A DNA stretch of 64,000 nucleotides. Source: Verrucomicrobiota bacterium (GTDB taxonomy: Bacteria > Verrucomicrobiota > Verrucomicrobiia > Opitutales > Opitutaceae). Positions 42,252 through 51,189 of the stretch are shown piece by piece. The notes beneath the pieces are model-generated. The model did not search any database, was not told where the DNA came from, and saw only the letters and a list, made by a program, of their open reading frames with translations. Numbering within the stretch: the first letter of the stretch is position 1; the number at the start of each line of letters is the position of its first letter. The stretch lies in contig JAQGOP010000042.1 of the NCBI GenBank assembly GCA_028293545.1, positions 1 through 64,000 of the forward strand, read 5' to 3'. The position numbers were made by a program, and so were the translations under genes.

Positions 42252-42857
42252 ATGCTCACCGAACGACAAGAAGAGGTTTTGGATTTTGTGAACGAATACC
42301 AGCGCACTCACGGCGTGGCGCCCTCCACTCGCGAGATCGCGCGCACCTTCGATTGCAGCCAGCCGACCGTCCTCAAGCACCTGCAATCTCTCGCCCGGAA
42401 AAACCAGCTCGATAAAATGGCTGATGGAAAATGGGGCTTCAAAGCCAACCAGGTGCAGGGCCATCTCTTCACCGCCCCTGTCTACGGCGCCATCCCCGCC
42501 GGCCTGCCCGCCATGCAGGAGCAGGATCCGGAGGAAAACATCACGATCGACCCCGCCCTCTTCGGCGTGCGCAACCCCCGCAAGGGGCAGTTCTGGTTCC
42601 TCCGCGTCACCGGCGAATCCATGATCGGCGCCAATATCCTCGACGGTGACCTCGTCGCCCTCGTGCGCCGCGATCCCCGCCCCGGCGAAATCATCGCGGC
42701 GCTGGTCGACGAAACCACCACCACCTTGAAAACCTTCGTCAAGGAACGGGGACGAACCATCCTTCGGGCCGCCAACGCGCGCTTTCCCGACCTCTTTCCC
42801 TCGCGCCTGGAATCGCAGGGCGTGGTCGTCGGGGTCATCCGGCGCAAGCTCGCCTGA
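42252..42857 (+). CDS. lexA: LexA SOS repressor
   Basis: A 201-residue LexA. The N-terminal winged helix is LTERQEEVLDFVNEYQRTHG, then PSTREIARTFDCSQPTVLKHL. The autocleavage site is Ala83-Gly84 in AIPAGLP; the Ser-Lys dyad is Ser123 (GESM) and Lys160 (TTTTLKTF). It represses DNA-damage genes and, by position, the mutagenesis genes that follow. It starts at the ATG at 42252 directly after a palindrome. ImuA starts 14 bp downstream of its stop, so the whole cassette should be one SOS operon. Confidence 0.95.
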   Translation: MLTERQEEVLDFVNEYQRTHGVAPSTREIARTFDCSQPTVLKHLQSLARKNQLDKMADGKWGFKANQVQGHLFTAPVYGAIPAGLPAMQEQDPEENITIDPALFGVRNPRKGQFWFLRVTGESMIGANILDGDLVALVRRDPRPGEIIAALVDETTTTLKTFVKERGRTILRAANARFPDLFPSRLESQGVVVGVIRRKLA

Positions 42858-42871
42858 GTGCATGAGCGCCT

Positions 42872-43525
42872 GTGCCTCCACTCGCCTCCATCGCCCAACT
42901 GCGGTCCCTCGTGGCTGCATGGACTCCCCCGCCGGTTTCACGGAATGGAGCGGGCACGGCGACCGGCGTTCCCGGGATTGACGCCGCGCTCGGCGGTGGC
43001 CTGCCCGCCGGGCGCGTCACGGAACTCGTTGCGCCCGGTCCCAGCTGCGGCGCCGAACTCGTCCTCGCTTCCCTCCTCGCCACCACGCGCACCGCTCGCC
43101 AACGCGTCGCCCTCGTCGACGCCGCCAACGGTTTCGTGCCCGCCAACTATCGCGCCGATCATCTCCGGCACCTTGTTTGGATCCGCGCCCACACGCTCGC
43201 TGAAACATTGAAATGTGCCGACGTCCTCGTGCGCGACGGCAACTACGCGGTGCTCGTGCTGGATCTCCGCGGCGTCACCCCGCGCGCCGTCCGCCAGCAG
43301 CCTTCGAGCGTCTGGCATCGCTGGCGCCTCGCCGTGGAACCCACCCCGTGCGCCGTGCTGGTGTTGACCCCCGCCAGCCTCGTGCCCGCCGTGCCGTGGC
43401 GGCTGGTCCTTCGCACTCCCGCCACGCTCGATGACCTCCGCCGCACGCGTTCGTCGCGGATCGCGGCGCTCACGATTGAAGTCGAACGCGGCCAAACGGA
43501 CCAGCGGGAGGAACTCGCCGGATGA
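42872..43525 (+). CDS. imuA: ImuA (RecA/SulA-like mutagenesis protein)
   Basis: A 217-residue RecA-like protein in the usual imuA place. The start is a GTG at 42872, 14 bp after lexA. GVPGIDAALGGGLPAGRVTELVA has the RecA-core layout, but the P-loop position reads APGPSCGAEL, lacking the Gly-Lys-Thr, so ATP binding is doubtful; this is common in ImuA-type proteins. It is thought to couple RecA with ImuB and DnaE2 in translesion synthesis. Its stop overlaps imuB by ATGA. Confidence 0.85.
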   Translation: MPPLASIAQLRSLVAAWTPPPVSRNGAGTATGVPGIDAALGGGLPAGRVTELVAPGPSCGAELVLASLLATTRTARQRVALVDAANGFVPANYRADHLRHLVWIRAHTLAETLKCADVLVRDGNYAVLVLDLRGVTPRAVRQQPSSVWHRWRLAVEPTPCAVLVLTPASLVPAVPWRLVLRTPATLDDLRRTRSSRIAALTIEVERGQTDQREELAG

Positions 43526-44967
43526 ATTTCGCCGCACTCTGGATTCCGCGTTTTGCCCTGCTCGCCCTGCAGCGACAGGAGTCGGGGCTGGCCGGCCAGC
43601 CGGTCGCGGTCGTCGCCGGCGAAGGCCGCAAGGCCGTCATCGTTGAATCTTCCATCGAGGCCGAAGGCACGCTGGGCCTCGCGGTGCCGCTCGCCACCGC
43701 GCGCTGCCCCGGCCTCCAGCTGCGGGAGCCAAATCCCGCCGCGGAACAGGAAGCCCAGCGCCTGCTCGTCGCCGCGGCCTTCGCCCTTTCCCCCCGCGTC
43801 GAGTCGACCGCCCGCGGTTGCTGCACCGTCGATCTCCAGGGCGCCGATCCCGCGCAAACCCTCGCCGCCATGCATCGCCAGGTCGCGGAGCTCAGCGACG
43901 CCGGACTGCCCGTTCGCATCGGCGCCGGCGAGACGCCCCTGCTCGCGCGTTTCGCGGCGCAGCGGGCGGATCCCATTTTAATCGTGGAAGACCGCGCGGC
44001 ATTCCTGCGCGAACTCCCGCTCAGCCTGGCCCTGCCCACTCCCGGCCAAACCGAAGTGCTCCACGGCTGGGGCATCAAAACCCTCGGCGGGCTGACCGCC
44101 CTCGCGAAGGGTGAAATCGGGCGCCGCCTCGGCCCCGAAGGTGCGCTGTTGTGGGACCGCGCCCACGGGGAATCGCCGCGCGTGCTGCGCCTCATGGAGC
44201 CGTCGCGCACATTTGCCGCGGACTGGGCCTACGATCCGCCGGTGGAATTCATTGAACCGATCCTGTTCAAATTGCGCCGCTTCGCCGAACGCGTCGCCCT
44301 CGAGCTTCGCAGCGCCGGCATGGTCGCGGCCACGCTCGCACTCACCCTCCTGCTCGAGGACGAAACGGAGCATTACCGCGAATTCCGCCTGCCCGAGCCG
44401 GGCGCCAACGTCGATTCGTGGCTGCGCGTCCTCCAGACGCACCTCGACACCCTGCGCCTGGCGGAACGCGTGGCCGGTGTCCGTCTCCTCGCCCTCCCCG
44501 CTCGCCCCGTGCAGCGCCAGGATGGGTTGTTCGAAACCGGGCTCACCGACCCGCACGCATTCTGGGAAAATCTCGCGCGTCTTTCCGCGGTGGTGGGACC
44601 TCATCGCGTCGGCACTCCCGTCAATCTCGACACCCACGCCCCCGACGCCTGCGTGCTCGAGCGGCCCTTTGTCACGGTCTCCGCACCCGAACCTTTGCCG
44701 ATCCACCCGGAGCACGGCGGGCTGTTGCGGCGTTTCCGTCCGCCGTGGCCGATCCGCGTGCTCTGCGTCGAGGCCCTGCCCATGGCGCTCGATGGCGGCG
44801 TGCGCGGGGAAATCCGGGCGCGACGCGGGCCGTTTTTGCTCAGCGGCGAGTGGTGGAAGCCCGGCGCGTGGGCCGTCGAAACGTGGCAGGTGGAACTCGC
44901 GGAGGGCGGGCTCTATCAACTCAGCCGGGATCGCGCGGGCTGGTGGCTGGATGGCACGCTTGATTGA
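43522..44967 (+). CDS. imuB: ImuB (inactive Y-family polymerase-like adaptor)
   Basis: A 481-residue Y-family polymerase homologue. The palm acidic residues are missing: where active enzymes have a D-x-D start it reads ALWIPRFALLAL, and the SxDE position near residue 94 reads STARGCC. Loss of catalysis is established for ImuB, which tethers DnaE2 and the beta clamp. LHGWGIKTLGGLTALAKGEI is the HhH little-finger region, and the long C-terminal part carries partner-binding regions. It overlaps imuA by 4 bp and precedes dnaE2 by 2 bp. Confidence 0.92.
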   Translation: MNFAALWIPRFALLALQRQESGLAGQPVAVVAGEGRKAVIVESSIEAEGTLGLAVPLATARCPGLQLREPNPAAEQEAQRLLVAAAFALSPRVESTARGCCTVDLQGADPAQTLAAMHRQVAELSDAGLPVRIGAGETPLLARFAAQRADPILIVEDRAAFLRELPLSLALPTPGQTEVLHGWGIKTLGGLTALAKGEIGRRLGPEGALLWDRAHGESPRVLRLMEPSRTFAADWAYDPPVEFIEPILFKLRRFAERVALELRSAGMVAATLALTLLLEDETEHYREFRLPEPGANVDSWLRVLQTHLDTLRLAERVAGVRLLALPARPVQRQDGLFETGLTDPHAFWENLARLSAVVGPHRVGTPVNLDTHAPDACVLERPFVTVSAPEPLPIHPEHGGLLRRFRPPWPIRVLCVEALPMALDGGVRGEIRARRGPFLLSGEWWKPGAWAVETWQVELAEGGLYQLSRDRAGWWLDGTLD

Positions 44968-44969
44968 CC

Positions 44970-47900
44970 ATGAGCTACGTCGAGCTGCATGCGCGGAGCG
45001 CGTTTTCATTTTTGCGCGGCGGATCCTCCCCGGAGGATTTGGTCAAGGTTGCCGCGCGCCTCGCGATGCCGGCCCTCGCCCTTTGCGATCGCAACGGCGT
45101 CTATGGCGTCGTGCGCCAGCACACCAGCGCCAAGGGCCTCGGCCTTCGCGCGCTCGTGGGCTGCGAGTTGACGATGGTGGACGACACCGTGGTCCCGGTG
45201 CTCGTCGCAACCCAGGCCGGGTACCGCCAGCTCTGCGCCTTGCTGACCACGGCAAACCTGCGCGCGCCCAAGGGCGAAGGCCGCATCACGTGGGAGGAAC
45301 TCGCCGCCGGGAACCAGGGGTTGCTCGCGTTGACCGGCGATGAAGAGGGTCCGCTCCGCCGCGCCTGGCGCGAACGCGGCGCGGCGGAGGCGGCCCTCGC
45401 GGGCGCGAAACTCCAGGAAATTTTCGGGCCCGACCGGCTCTTCGCGGAACTGCAGCGGCACCTGCTGCCGAACGAGGACGACGAAAACAATTTCATCATC
45501 GACTGGGCGCGCAGCGCGGGCGTGCCCCTGCTCGCCACCAACGGCGTGCGTTACGCGCTCCCGGCCGCCGGCGCAGTCCTGGACGTTTTCACCTGCCTGC
45601 GTCACCACGCCACGTTGGACCAGGCGGGTCGTCTCCTTTCCGCGAATCGCCAGGCGCATTTGAAAAGCCACGCGCAGATGAAGGCGCTGTTCGCCGATCT
45701 GCCCGAGGCGATTGAAAACACGGCGCGCGTTGCGGCCCGCCTGGAATTCACGCTCGCCAATCTCGGCTACCGTTTTCCCGATTACCCCGTTCCGGCGGGA
45801 CAGGATCAGGATGAGTTCCTGCGCAAGGTCACTTACTTCGGCGCGCACCAGCGCTACGGGACCACGGGCGGTGCCGTGCGCCGACAGCTTGATCGCGAAC
45901 TCGACCTGATCGGGACGCTCCGGTTCGCCGGGTATTTCCTGATGATCTGGGACCTCTGCGCCTATTCCCGCGGGCGCGGCATCCTGGTGCAGGGGCGCGG
46001 CAGCGCGGCGAACAGCGCGGTGTGTTATTCGCTGGGCATCACCGCCGTCGACCCGATTGCGTCGAAGCTTCTTTTTGAACGTTTTCTCAGCGAGGGCCGT
46101 TCCGATTGGCCCGACATCGACCTCGATTTTCCCAGCGGCGATCGCCGCGAGGACGTGATCCAGGAAGTTTATCGAAAGTACGGGCGCACCGGAGCCGCGA
46201 TGACCGCCAATGTCATCACCTACCAGGGCCGCATCACCATGCGCGAAGTCGGCAAGGTGTTCGGCTTCCCGGAGGATGTGCTCGATCGGTTCAGCGCGCT
46301 GTATCATCACGGCGACCTGCCGGAAACCCTGGAGCTGAAGGACCAGCTCAAGGCCGCCGGCGTGACCGGTGACGATCCGCGTTACGGCAAGCTGCTCGAA
46401 ACCTGCCGCCTCATGCACGGCCTGCCCCGCCATCTCGGCCAGCACAGCGGCGGCATGGTCCTCAGCCACGGCAACCTCGCGGACTTCGTGCCGATTGAAA
46501 ATGCGCAGATGCCGAACCGCAGCGTGATCCAATGGGACAAGACCGACTGCGAGGAAATGGGCATCGTGAAAGTCGACCTGCTCGGCCTCGGGATGATGGC
46601 GGTGCTGCAGGACACCTTGGAAATCTGCGCCGATCGCGGCCAGCCCGTCGACCTCGGGGCGTTGCCGAAGGACGATCCCGAAACCTTCCGGCTCATCCAG
46701 GAAGCGGACACCATCGGGGTCTTCCAGATCGAGAGTCGCGCCCAGATGGCAACGCTGCCGCGGATGAAGCCTGCGAATTTCTACGATCTTGCGATCGAGG
46801 TCGCGATCATCCGCCCCGGCCCGATCCAAGGCGAGGCCACGAATCCCTATCTCGACCGGCGGCAAGGCAAGGCCCCGGTGCTTTATTCGGACGAACGGCT
46901 GCGCCCGATCTTGGAACGCACGCTCGGCATCGTGCTTTTCCAGGAACAGATCCTGCGCATCGCGATGGAGCTCGGCGGCTTCAGCGCCTCCGAAGCCGAC
47001 GAGCTCCGCCGGGCCATCGGGTTCACGCGTTCGCCCGAGCGACTTAATCGCATGGAGGAAAAACTCGGGGCCGGCCTCCTGCGCAACGGCGTGTCGGAGG
47101 AGGCGTCCGCCAGCATCAGGAAATCCCTCGCGTCGTTCGCGCTCTACGGCTTTCCCGAGAGCCACGCGATTTCGTTCGCCCTCCTCGCGTACGCCAGCGC
47201 GTGGCTGCGCACCCATCGCGCCACGGCGTTTTATGTCGGGCTGATCAACAACCAACCCATGGGCTTCTATTCCGTGGCGACGTTGGTGCAGGACGCGCGA
47301 CGCCGCGGATTGAAAGTCCTGCCCGTCTGCATCCAGCAGTCCGAGGCGGGATCCCAAGTGATCGACGACCATTCGTTTCGCCTCGGCTTCCGCTCGGTGA
47401 AGGGCCTGCGCGCGCCTTCGATTGCGCGGTTGCTCGCGGCGCGGGGGCAGTCGCCGTTTACGTCCGTGCAGGATTTCATGCGCCGCACCGAACTCGGTGC
47501 CCCCGAACGCCGCATGCTCGCACTTGCGGGGGCCCTCAACTCCCTGGCCGAACATCGCCGCTCCGCGCTGTGGCAGGTGGAGGAATCCGGCAGCAGCGAC
47601 CCGCTGTTTCGCATCACGCCCGCCGCGGACGAACCCACGCTCTCCCCGCTCGAGCGGATGACGCACCTGGAACGCCTCCAGTCCGATTACGCCGCTCTCG
47701 GTTTGACGACGGGGCGGCACCCGATGGCGCTCATGCGGCCGCACCTCCCCGACACCGTGCTCGCGGGGGAATTGAAAAACTTCCGCCATGGCACGCGCGT
47801 GAAAGTCGCCGGCAGCGCCATCACGCGCCAGCGGCCCGGCACGGCCAAGGGGTTTTGTTTCATCACGCTCGAGGACGAATCCGGCCACACCAACGTGATC

Positions 47901-48071
47901 GTGCGTCCGCAGATGTTCGAGGACTACCGCCTCATCATCAACCTGGAGACCGCGCTGGTGATCACCGGCCGGCTCCAAAACGAAGACGGCGTGATCCACG
48001 TGATGGCCGAGGAAATTGAAGCCATGCCCGCGCTCGGCCTCCCGGAACAGGAGAGCCACAATTATCACTGA
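44970..48071 (+). CDS. dnaE2: Error-prone DNA polymerase DnaE2 (alpha-subunit type)
   Basis: A 1033-residue C-family polymerase from the ATG at 44970; a TTG at 44964 inside the imuB stop region is less likely. The N-terminal PHP domain begins MSYVELHARSAFSFLRGGSS. The catalytic WPDIDLDFPSGDR lies near residue 380, and the C-terminal OB-fold begins VKVAGSAITRQRPGTAKGFC. With ImuA and ImuB it forms the mutasome for translesion synthesis after DNA damage. A terminator-like hairpin follows. A 1056-codon antisense ORF across it is a composition artefact. Confidence 0.96.
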   Translation: MSYVELHARSAFSFLRGGSSPEDLVKVAARLAMPALALCDRNGVYGVVRQHTSAKGLGLRALVGCELTMVDDTVVPVLVATQAGYRQLCALLTTANLRAPKGEGRITWEELAAGNQGLLALTGDEEGPLRRAWRERGAAEAALAGAKLQEIFGPDRLFAELQRHLLPNEDDENNFIIDWARSAGVPLLATNGVRYALPAAGAVLDVFTCLRHHATLDQAGRLLSANRQAHLKSHAQMKALFADLPEAIENTARVAARLEFTLANLGYRFPDYPVPAGQDQDEFLRKVTYFGAHQRYGTTGGAVRRQLDRELDLIGTLRFAGYFLMIWDLCAYSRGRGILVQGRGSAANSAVCYSLGITAVDPIASKLLFERFLSEGRSDWPDIDLDFPSGDRREDVIQEVYRKYGRTGAAMTANVITYQGRITMREVGKVFGFPEDVLDRFSALYHHGDLPETLELKDQLKAAGVTGDDPRYGKLLETCRLMHGLPRHLGQHSGGMVLSHGNLADFVPIENAQMPNRSVIQWDKTDCEEMGIVKVDLLGLGMMAVLQDTLEICADRGQPVDLGALPKDDPETFRLIQEADTIGVFQIESRAQMATLPRMKPANFYDLAIEVAIIRPGPIQGEATNPYLDRRQGKAPVLYSDERLRPILERTLGIVLFQEQILRIAMELGGFSASEADELRRAIGFTRSPERLNRMEEKLGAGLLRNGVSEEASASIRKSLASFALYGFPESHAISFALLAYASAWLRTHRATAFYVGLINNQPMGFYSVATLVQDARRRGLKVLPVCIQQSEAGSQVIDDHSFRLGFRSVKGLRAPSIARLLAARGQSPFTSVQDFMRRTELGAPERRMLALAGALNSLAEHRRSALWQVEESGSSDPLFRITPAADEPTLSPLERMTHLERLQSDYAALGLTTGRHPMALMRPHLPDTVLAGELKNFRHGTRVKVAGSAITRQRPGTAKGFCFITLEDESGHTNVIVRPQMFEDYRLIINLETALVITGRLQNEDGVIHVMAEEIEAMPALGLPEQESHNYH

Positions 48072-48174
48072 GCGACGGGTCTTGATCACGAACCGACGGT
48101 CGTTCGGGTCTGATTCGGGTTCACTCGTTGCCGGGGTCCTCGAACGCGTCATCTCGTGGGTTTTTGTTTGCCCC

Positions 48175-48219
48175 AACCCCTGCGCTCGGCTCTCTCCTGC
48201 TCTGCAACAGGGGTTTTTT
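48175..48219 (+). terminator. Rho-independent terminator after the SOS operon
   Basis: An 8-bp stem (AACCCCTG at 48175-48182, CAGGGGTT at 48208-48215) with a 25-nt loop is followed by a run of T (to 48219). It lies about 100 bp after the dnaE2 stop and 40 bp before purA, so it would separate the SOS operon from purA. Confidence 0.7.
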
Positions 48220-48259
48220 CTCCCGGACTAGCTTCGGTTGCAGTGTCTCTCCCGCAACC

Positions 48260-49801
48260 ATGTCCCTCATCCCCTTCTCCAGCCAGCTCATCGCCGACGT
48301 GGGCATTTCCCTCGGCGACGAGGGCAAGGGCCGTCTCATTCCCGAGATCGCCAACGAACTCCGCGGCACCAGTGCGCCCGTCTCCGTTGTCCTCAAGGTC
48401 AATGGCGGCGCCAACTCCGGCCACACCGCCGGCGGCATCAAGCTCAACCTGCTTCCCGCCGGCGTCGTGGTCCGCGACGCCGCGCATCTCTGCATCGGCA
48501 GCGGCGTGGTGGCGGACCCGCGAAAAATCTGGTGGGAAACCCGGCCGCTCGAGAAAAAAGGCCACGCGATCCTGTCCCGCCTCGTCATTGACGAACGCGC
48601 CATGGTCGCCGACCTCACCCATCGCCTGCTCGATCTCGCGTGGGAAGACTACCGCACCCATGTCCTCGCCGAGGATCCGCGGGGCTCGACCGGCCGTGGG
48701 ATCACGCCCGCCTATCTCGACGAAGTCGGGCAATGGCAGATCACGTTTTCGGATTTCCAGGCGGGTCCCAATTTCTTCGCGCGCAAACTCGCGCAGCGCG
48801 CCGATCGCGCGCTGCGAACCATCCAGCACGTCTGCCGCGTCAGCGCGGAAACCTTCGCGGGATTCTTCGACAAGCTTTCGGCCGCCGAACTCCGCGCCAA
48901 TGCCGAGGGCCTCGAACTCGGCGTCTTTACGAAGGAGGAATTTGATTTTACGCGCTTCCGCGGCGCTGAGCCCTTCACGCTCAACCTCGACGCCCTGACT
49001 TCCGCCTATTGGGAGGCCGGCACCGCGCTCGCGAAAAATATCGGCGAGGTTCGCGAACTGATCCTCCGTGAGCTGCGCGCCGGCCGCACGATCATCGGCG
49101 AATTCGGCCAGGCCTACTGGCTCGACAAGCGCCACGGCTATTCGCCGAATGTCACGGCGTCGCATACGTTCACCCCCGAGTTTTTCGAGAGCGCCGGCAT
49201 TCCCGTCCAGTCCATCCACACCTTCGGCGTCGCCAAGGCGTACGATACCAAGGTCGGCACGCACACGTTCCTCACGCAGATGGACGACGCGCATCCCCTC
49301 GCGGTGAAATTGAAACTCCTCGAATTCGGCACCAGCACCGGGCGCCAGCGCATGGTGGGTTGGTTCGACGCGGTCGAGAAAGGCGATGCCCTTCGTTACG
49401 GCGGCTACCAGGATGTGATGATCAACAAAGCCGACGCACTCACCTACGCGGGCGATTGGCACGGTGACCTCCAGATTTGCACCGCTTACGAGGATGCCGC
49501 GGGCAAACACTACAGCCACGTGCCGCGCAATGAAGCCGTCCGCAAAACCCTTCGCCCTGTTTACACGCGCCACGCCGGATGGCCCGAGGACATTTCCACG
49601 ATCCGTCGCTTTGCCGACTTGCCGAAAAATGCGCAGCGTTACGTCGCCGCGATGATGAAATCCACCCTCGACGTCGCCTTCGCCGGCGAGCCCTGGCCGG
49701 CCGCGTCGAAGCTTCCCAACCTGCGCTACCTCGGCGTCGGTCCCGAGCCCTCGCAGATCATCAAGGACGTCCCGGCGACACCGGAGCTGATCAAGATGTA
49801 G
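48260..49801 (+). CDS. purA: Adenylosuccinate synthetase, long form
   Basis: A 513-residue PurA homologue, longer than the usual ~430. It makes adenylosuccinate from IMP, aspartate and [18 protein letters not shown] carries the catalytic Asp and phosphate loop, [12 protein letters not shown] the catalytic His, [15 protein letters not shown] the IMP/GTP region, and [18 protein letters not shown] the Arg-containing aspartate loop. The ATG at 48260 is chosen; the 44-residue in-frame upstream part is not PurA-like and crosses the terminator. Extra length lies mostly in the middle (about residues 140-260). Confidence 0.88.
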   Translation: MSLIPFSSQLIADVGISLGDEGKGRLIPEIANELRGTSAPVSVVLKVNGGANSGHTAGGIKLNLLPAGVVVRDAAHLCIGSGVVADPRKIWWETRPLEKKGHAILSRLVIDERAMVADLTHRLLDLAWEDYRTHVLAEDPRGSTGRGITPAYLDEVGQWQITFSDFQAGPNFFARKLAQRADRALRTIQHVCRVSAETFAGFFDKLSAAELRANAEGLELGVFTKEEFDFTRFRGAEPFTLNLDALTSAYWEAGTALAKNIGEVRELILRELRAGRTIIGEFGQAYWLDKRHGYSPNVTASHTFTPEFFESAGIPVQSIHTFGVAKAYDTKVGTHTFLTQMDDAHPLAVKLKLLEFGTSTGRQRMVGWFDAVEKGDALRYGGYQDVMINKADALTYAGDWHGDLQICTAYEDAAGKHYSHVPRNEAVRKTLRPVYTRHAGWPEDISTIRRFADLPKNAQRYVAAMMKSTLDVAFAGEPWPAASKLPNLRYLGVGPEPSQIIKDVPATPELIKM

Positions 49802-49893
49802 GTGGAACGCGTTGTCCCCAACGCGTTGAACGGCTCCAACTACGCCAAAACGTCAGCCGGGCCGTTCAGCGCGTCGGGACAACCCGCTCCACC
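49801..49893. repeat. 95-bp palindromic repeat family, copy B
   Basis: Imperfect inverted arms (about 49801-49836 and 49859-49893), with the first base shared with the purA stop codon. The sequence matches copy A at 31322-31416 through both arms and the AAACGTC centre, but its arms have drifted from each other. The right arm encodes the last eight residues (VERVVPTR) and TGA stop of the convergent folC. It separates purA from folC and may terminate both transcripts. Confidence 0.8.
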
Positions 49894-51170
49894 CCGTTGA
49901 ACGCAGCGCCCAATCGCGCCATGACTTCGCCGAGCAGGTAAATCGAACCTGTCACCACGACAGTATCGCCAGGTTGGCCGGCCGTGCATTTTGCCGGCGT
50001 TGGAAATAATCCCGCGACCGAAGCGCGCACCACGCGGCCGGTGAAGGTCGGCGGCACCAGTGATTCCAATTCCTCAAACGAACAAGCCCTCGGCTGATTT
50101 GGAACGACCAGGTGAACTTCGCTCGCGTGGCGACACACCGTCGCCATCAACGGCCCCGCCCGCGCCACCCCGAGCGCCGCGGTGATCACCACCGGCGGCT
50201 TGCCCGTTTCGGCCACCAGACGCGCCAAGCTGGTTTCCAACACCTGCGCGCCCTCGGGGTTGTGCGACGCATCCAGGATCACCGGCCGCCCGCCGACGGT
50301 AATGCGCTGCCAGCGACCGGGCCAGTCCACGTGCCGAAGGCCGTGCGAGATCACCTCGTCGGAAAACTTCCATTTCCCCGGTAAAGTTTTCGCCACCAAT
50401 CGCGCGGTCGCCGCGTTCCAGCGCTGGTAATCTCCCTCCAGGTTCGTGACGGGATAATCGTCGAGGTTCTCGCCGAACTCCTCCGTCACCGAAACCAGCG
50501 GAGCATCGCGCTCGACGGCAATGGCCCGGATCACGGCTTCCGCTTCCGCCGGCATCCGGCCGATCACGATCGGGCGCCCAAGTTTGATGATGCCCGCTTT
50601 TTCCCGCGCGATCGCGCTGAGTTCGTTGCCCAGATATTCACAGTGATCCATTCCGATCGACGTGATCACGCTGACTTCGGGATCAATGATATTGGTCGCG
50701 TCGAGCCGCCCGCCCAGGCCCGTCTCCATCACGCCCATGTCGCACCCGGTCCGGGAAAATTGCAGCAGCGCCATCGCGGTCATGAACTCGAAAAAACTCG
50801 GCCGCGCGTTTGCGTCGATCATCGCCACGCGGTCCGCCACGGGCGTCAATTCGCGCGTGTATGCCATCAGTTCATCGTCCCGCAAAATGACGCGCCCGAC
50901 CTGGACGCGTTCCCCGAGGTTGACCAAGTGCGGTGAAGTGAAAAGTCCCACGCGCCAACCTGCCTCACGGAGGATCGCATCGAGCATCGCGGAGACCGAG
51001 CCTTTGCCGTTCGTGCCCGCGACATGGATTAGCGGCAGGAGTTTTTCCGGATGACCGAGAGCCGCGGCAAAAGGCCGCATCCGATCGATGCCGAAGTTCG
51101 CCCCCTGCGGCTTGAGGCCGTAGAGGTAATCCGTCACCGCCGCGTAGTCGGCCGGTTCGCTCGCGAGCAT
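49866..51170 (-). CDS. folC: Folylpolyglutamate synthase / dihydrofolate synthase
   Basis: A 434-residue Mur-ligase-type enzyme that adds glutamate to folates. GTNGKGSVSAM near residue 52 is the ATP loop, METGLGGRLDATN and SIGMDHCEYLG are the folC motifs, and LDASHNPEGA is the later ligase block. The start is the ATG at 51170. It is the last gene of the ruvX-truA-comF-accD-folC run (19 bp after accD). Its C-terminal residues come from a palindromic repeat arm. Confidence 0.93.
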   Translation of the reverse strand: MLASEPADYAAVTDYLYGLKPQGANFGIDRMRPFAAALGHPEKLLPLIHVAGTNGKGSVSAMLDAILREAGWRVGLFTSPHLVNLGERVQVGRVILRDDELMAYTRELTPVADRVAMIDANARPSFFEFMTAMALLQFSRTGCDMGVMETGLGGRLDATNIIDPEVSVITSIGMDHCEYLGNELSAIAREKAGIIKLGRPIVIGRMPAEAEAVIRAIAVERDAPLVSVTEEFGENLDDYPVTNLEGDYQRWNAATARLVAKTLPGKWKFSDEVISHGLRHVDWPGRWQRITVGGRPVILDASHNPEGAQVLETSLARLVAETGKPPVVITAALGVARAGPLMATVCRHASEVHLVVPNQPRACSFEELESLVPPTFTGRVVRASVAGLFPTPAKCTAGQPGDTVVVTGSIYLLGEVMARLGAAFNGVERVVPTR

Positions 51171-51189
51171 GGCAGTGAGCGCCCGCGCG

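Noticed and set aside
44964-44969. TTG start for dnaE2 within the imuB stop
   Set aside because: The ATG at 44970 is two codons on and gives the conventional MSYVELH N-terminus.
45006-48176. A 1056-codon open frame antisense to dnaE2
   Set aside because: Composition artefact of high GC3 coding on the opposite strand; its translation is low-complexity, rich in Arg/His/Glu and matches no family.
48128-48259. Upstream extension of purA
   Set aside because: It crosses a terminator hairpin and adds 44 residues unlike PurA.
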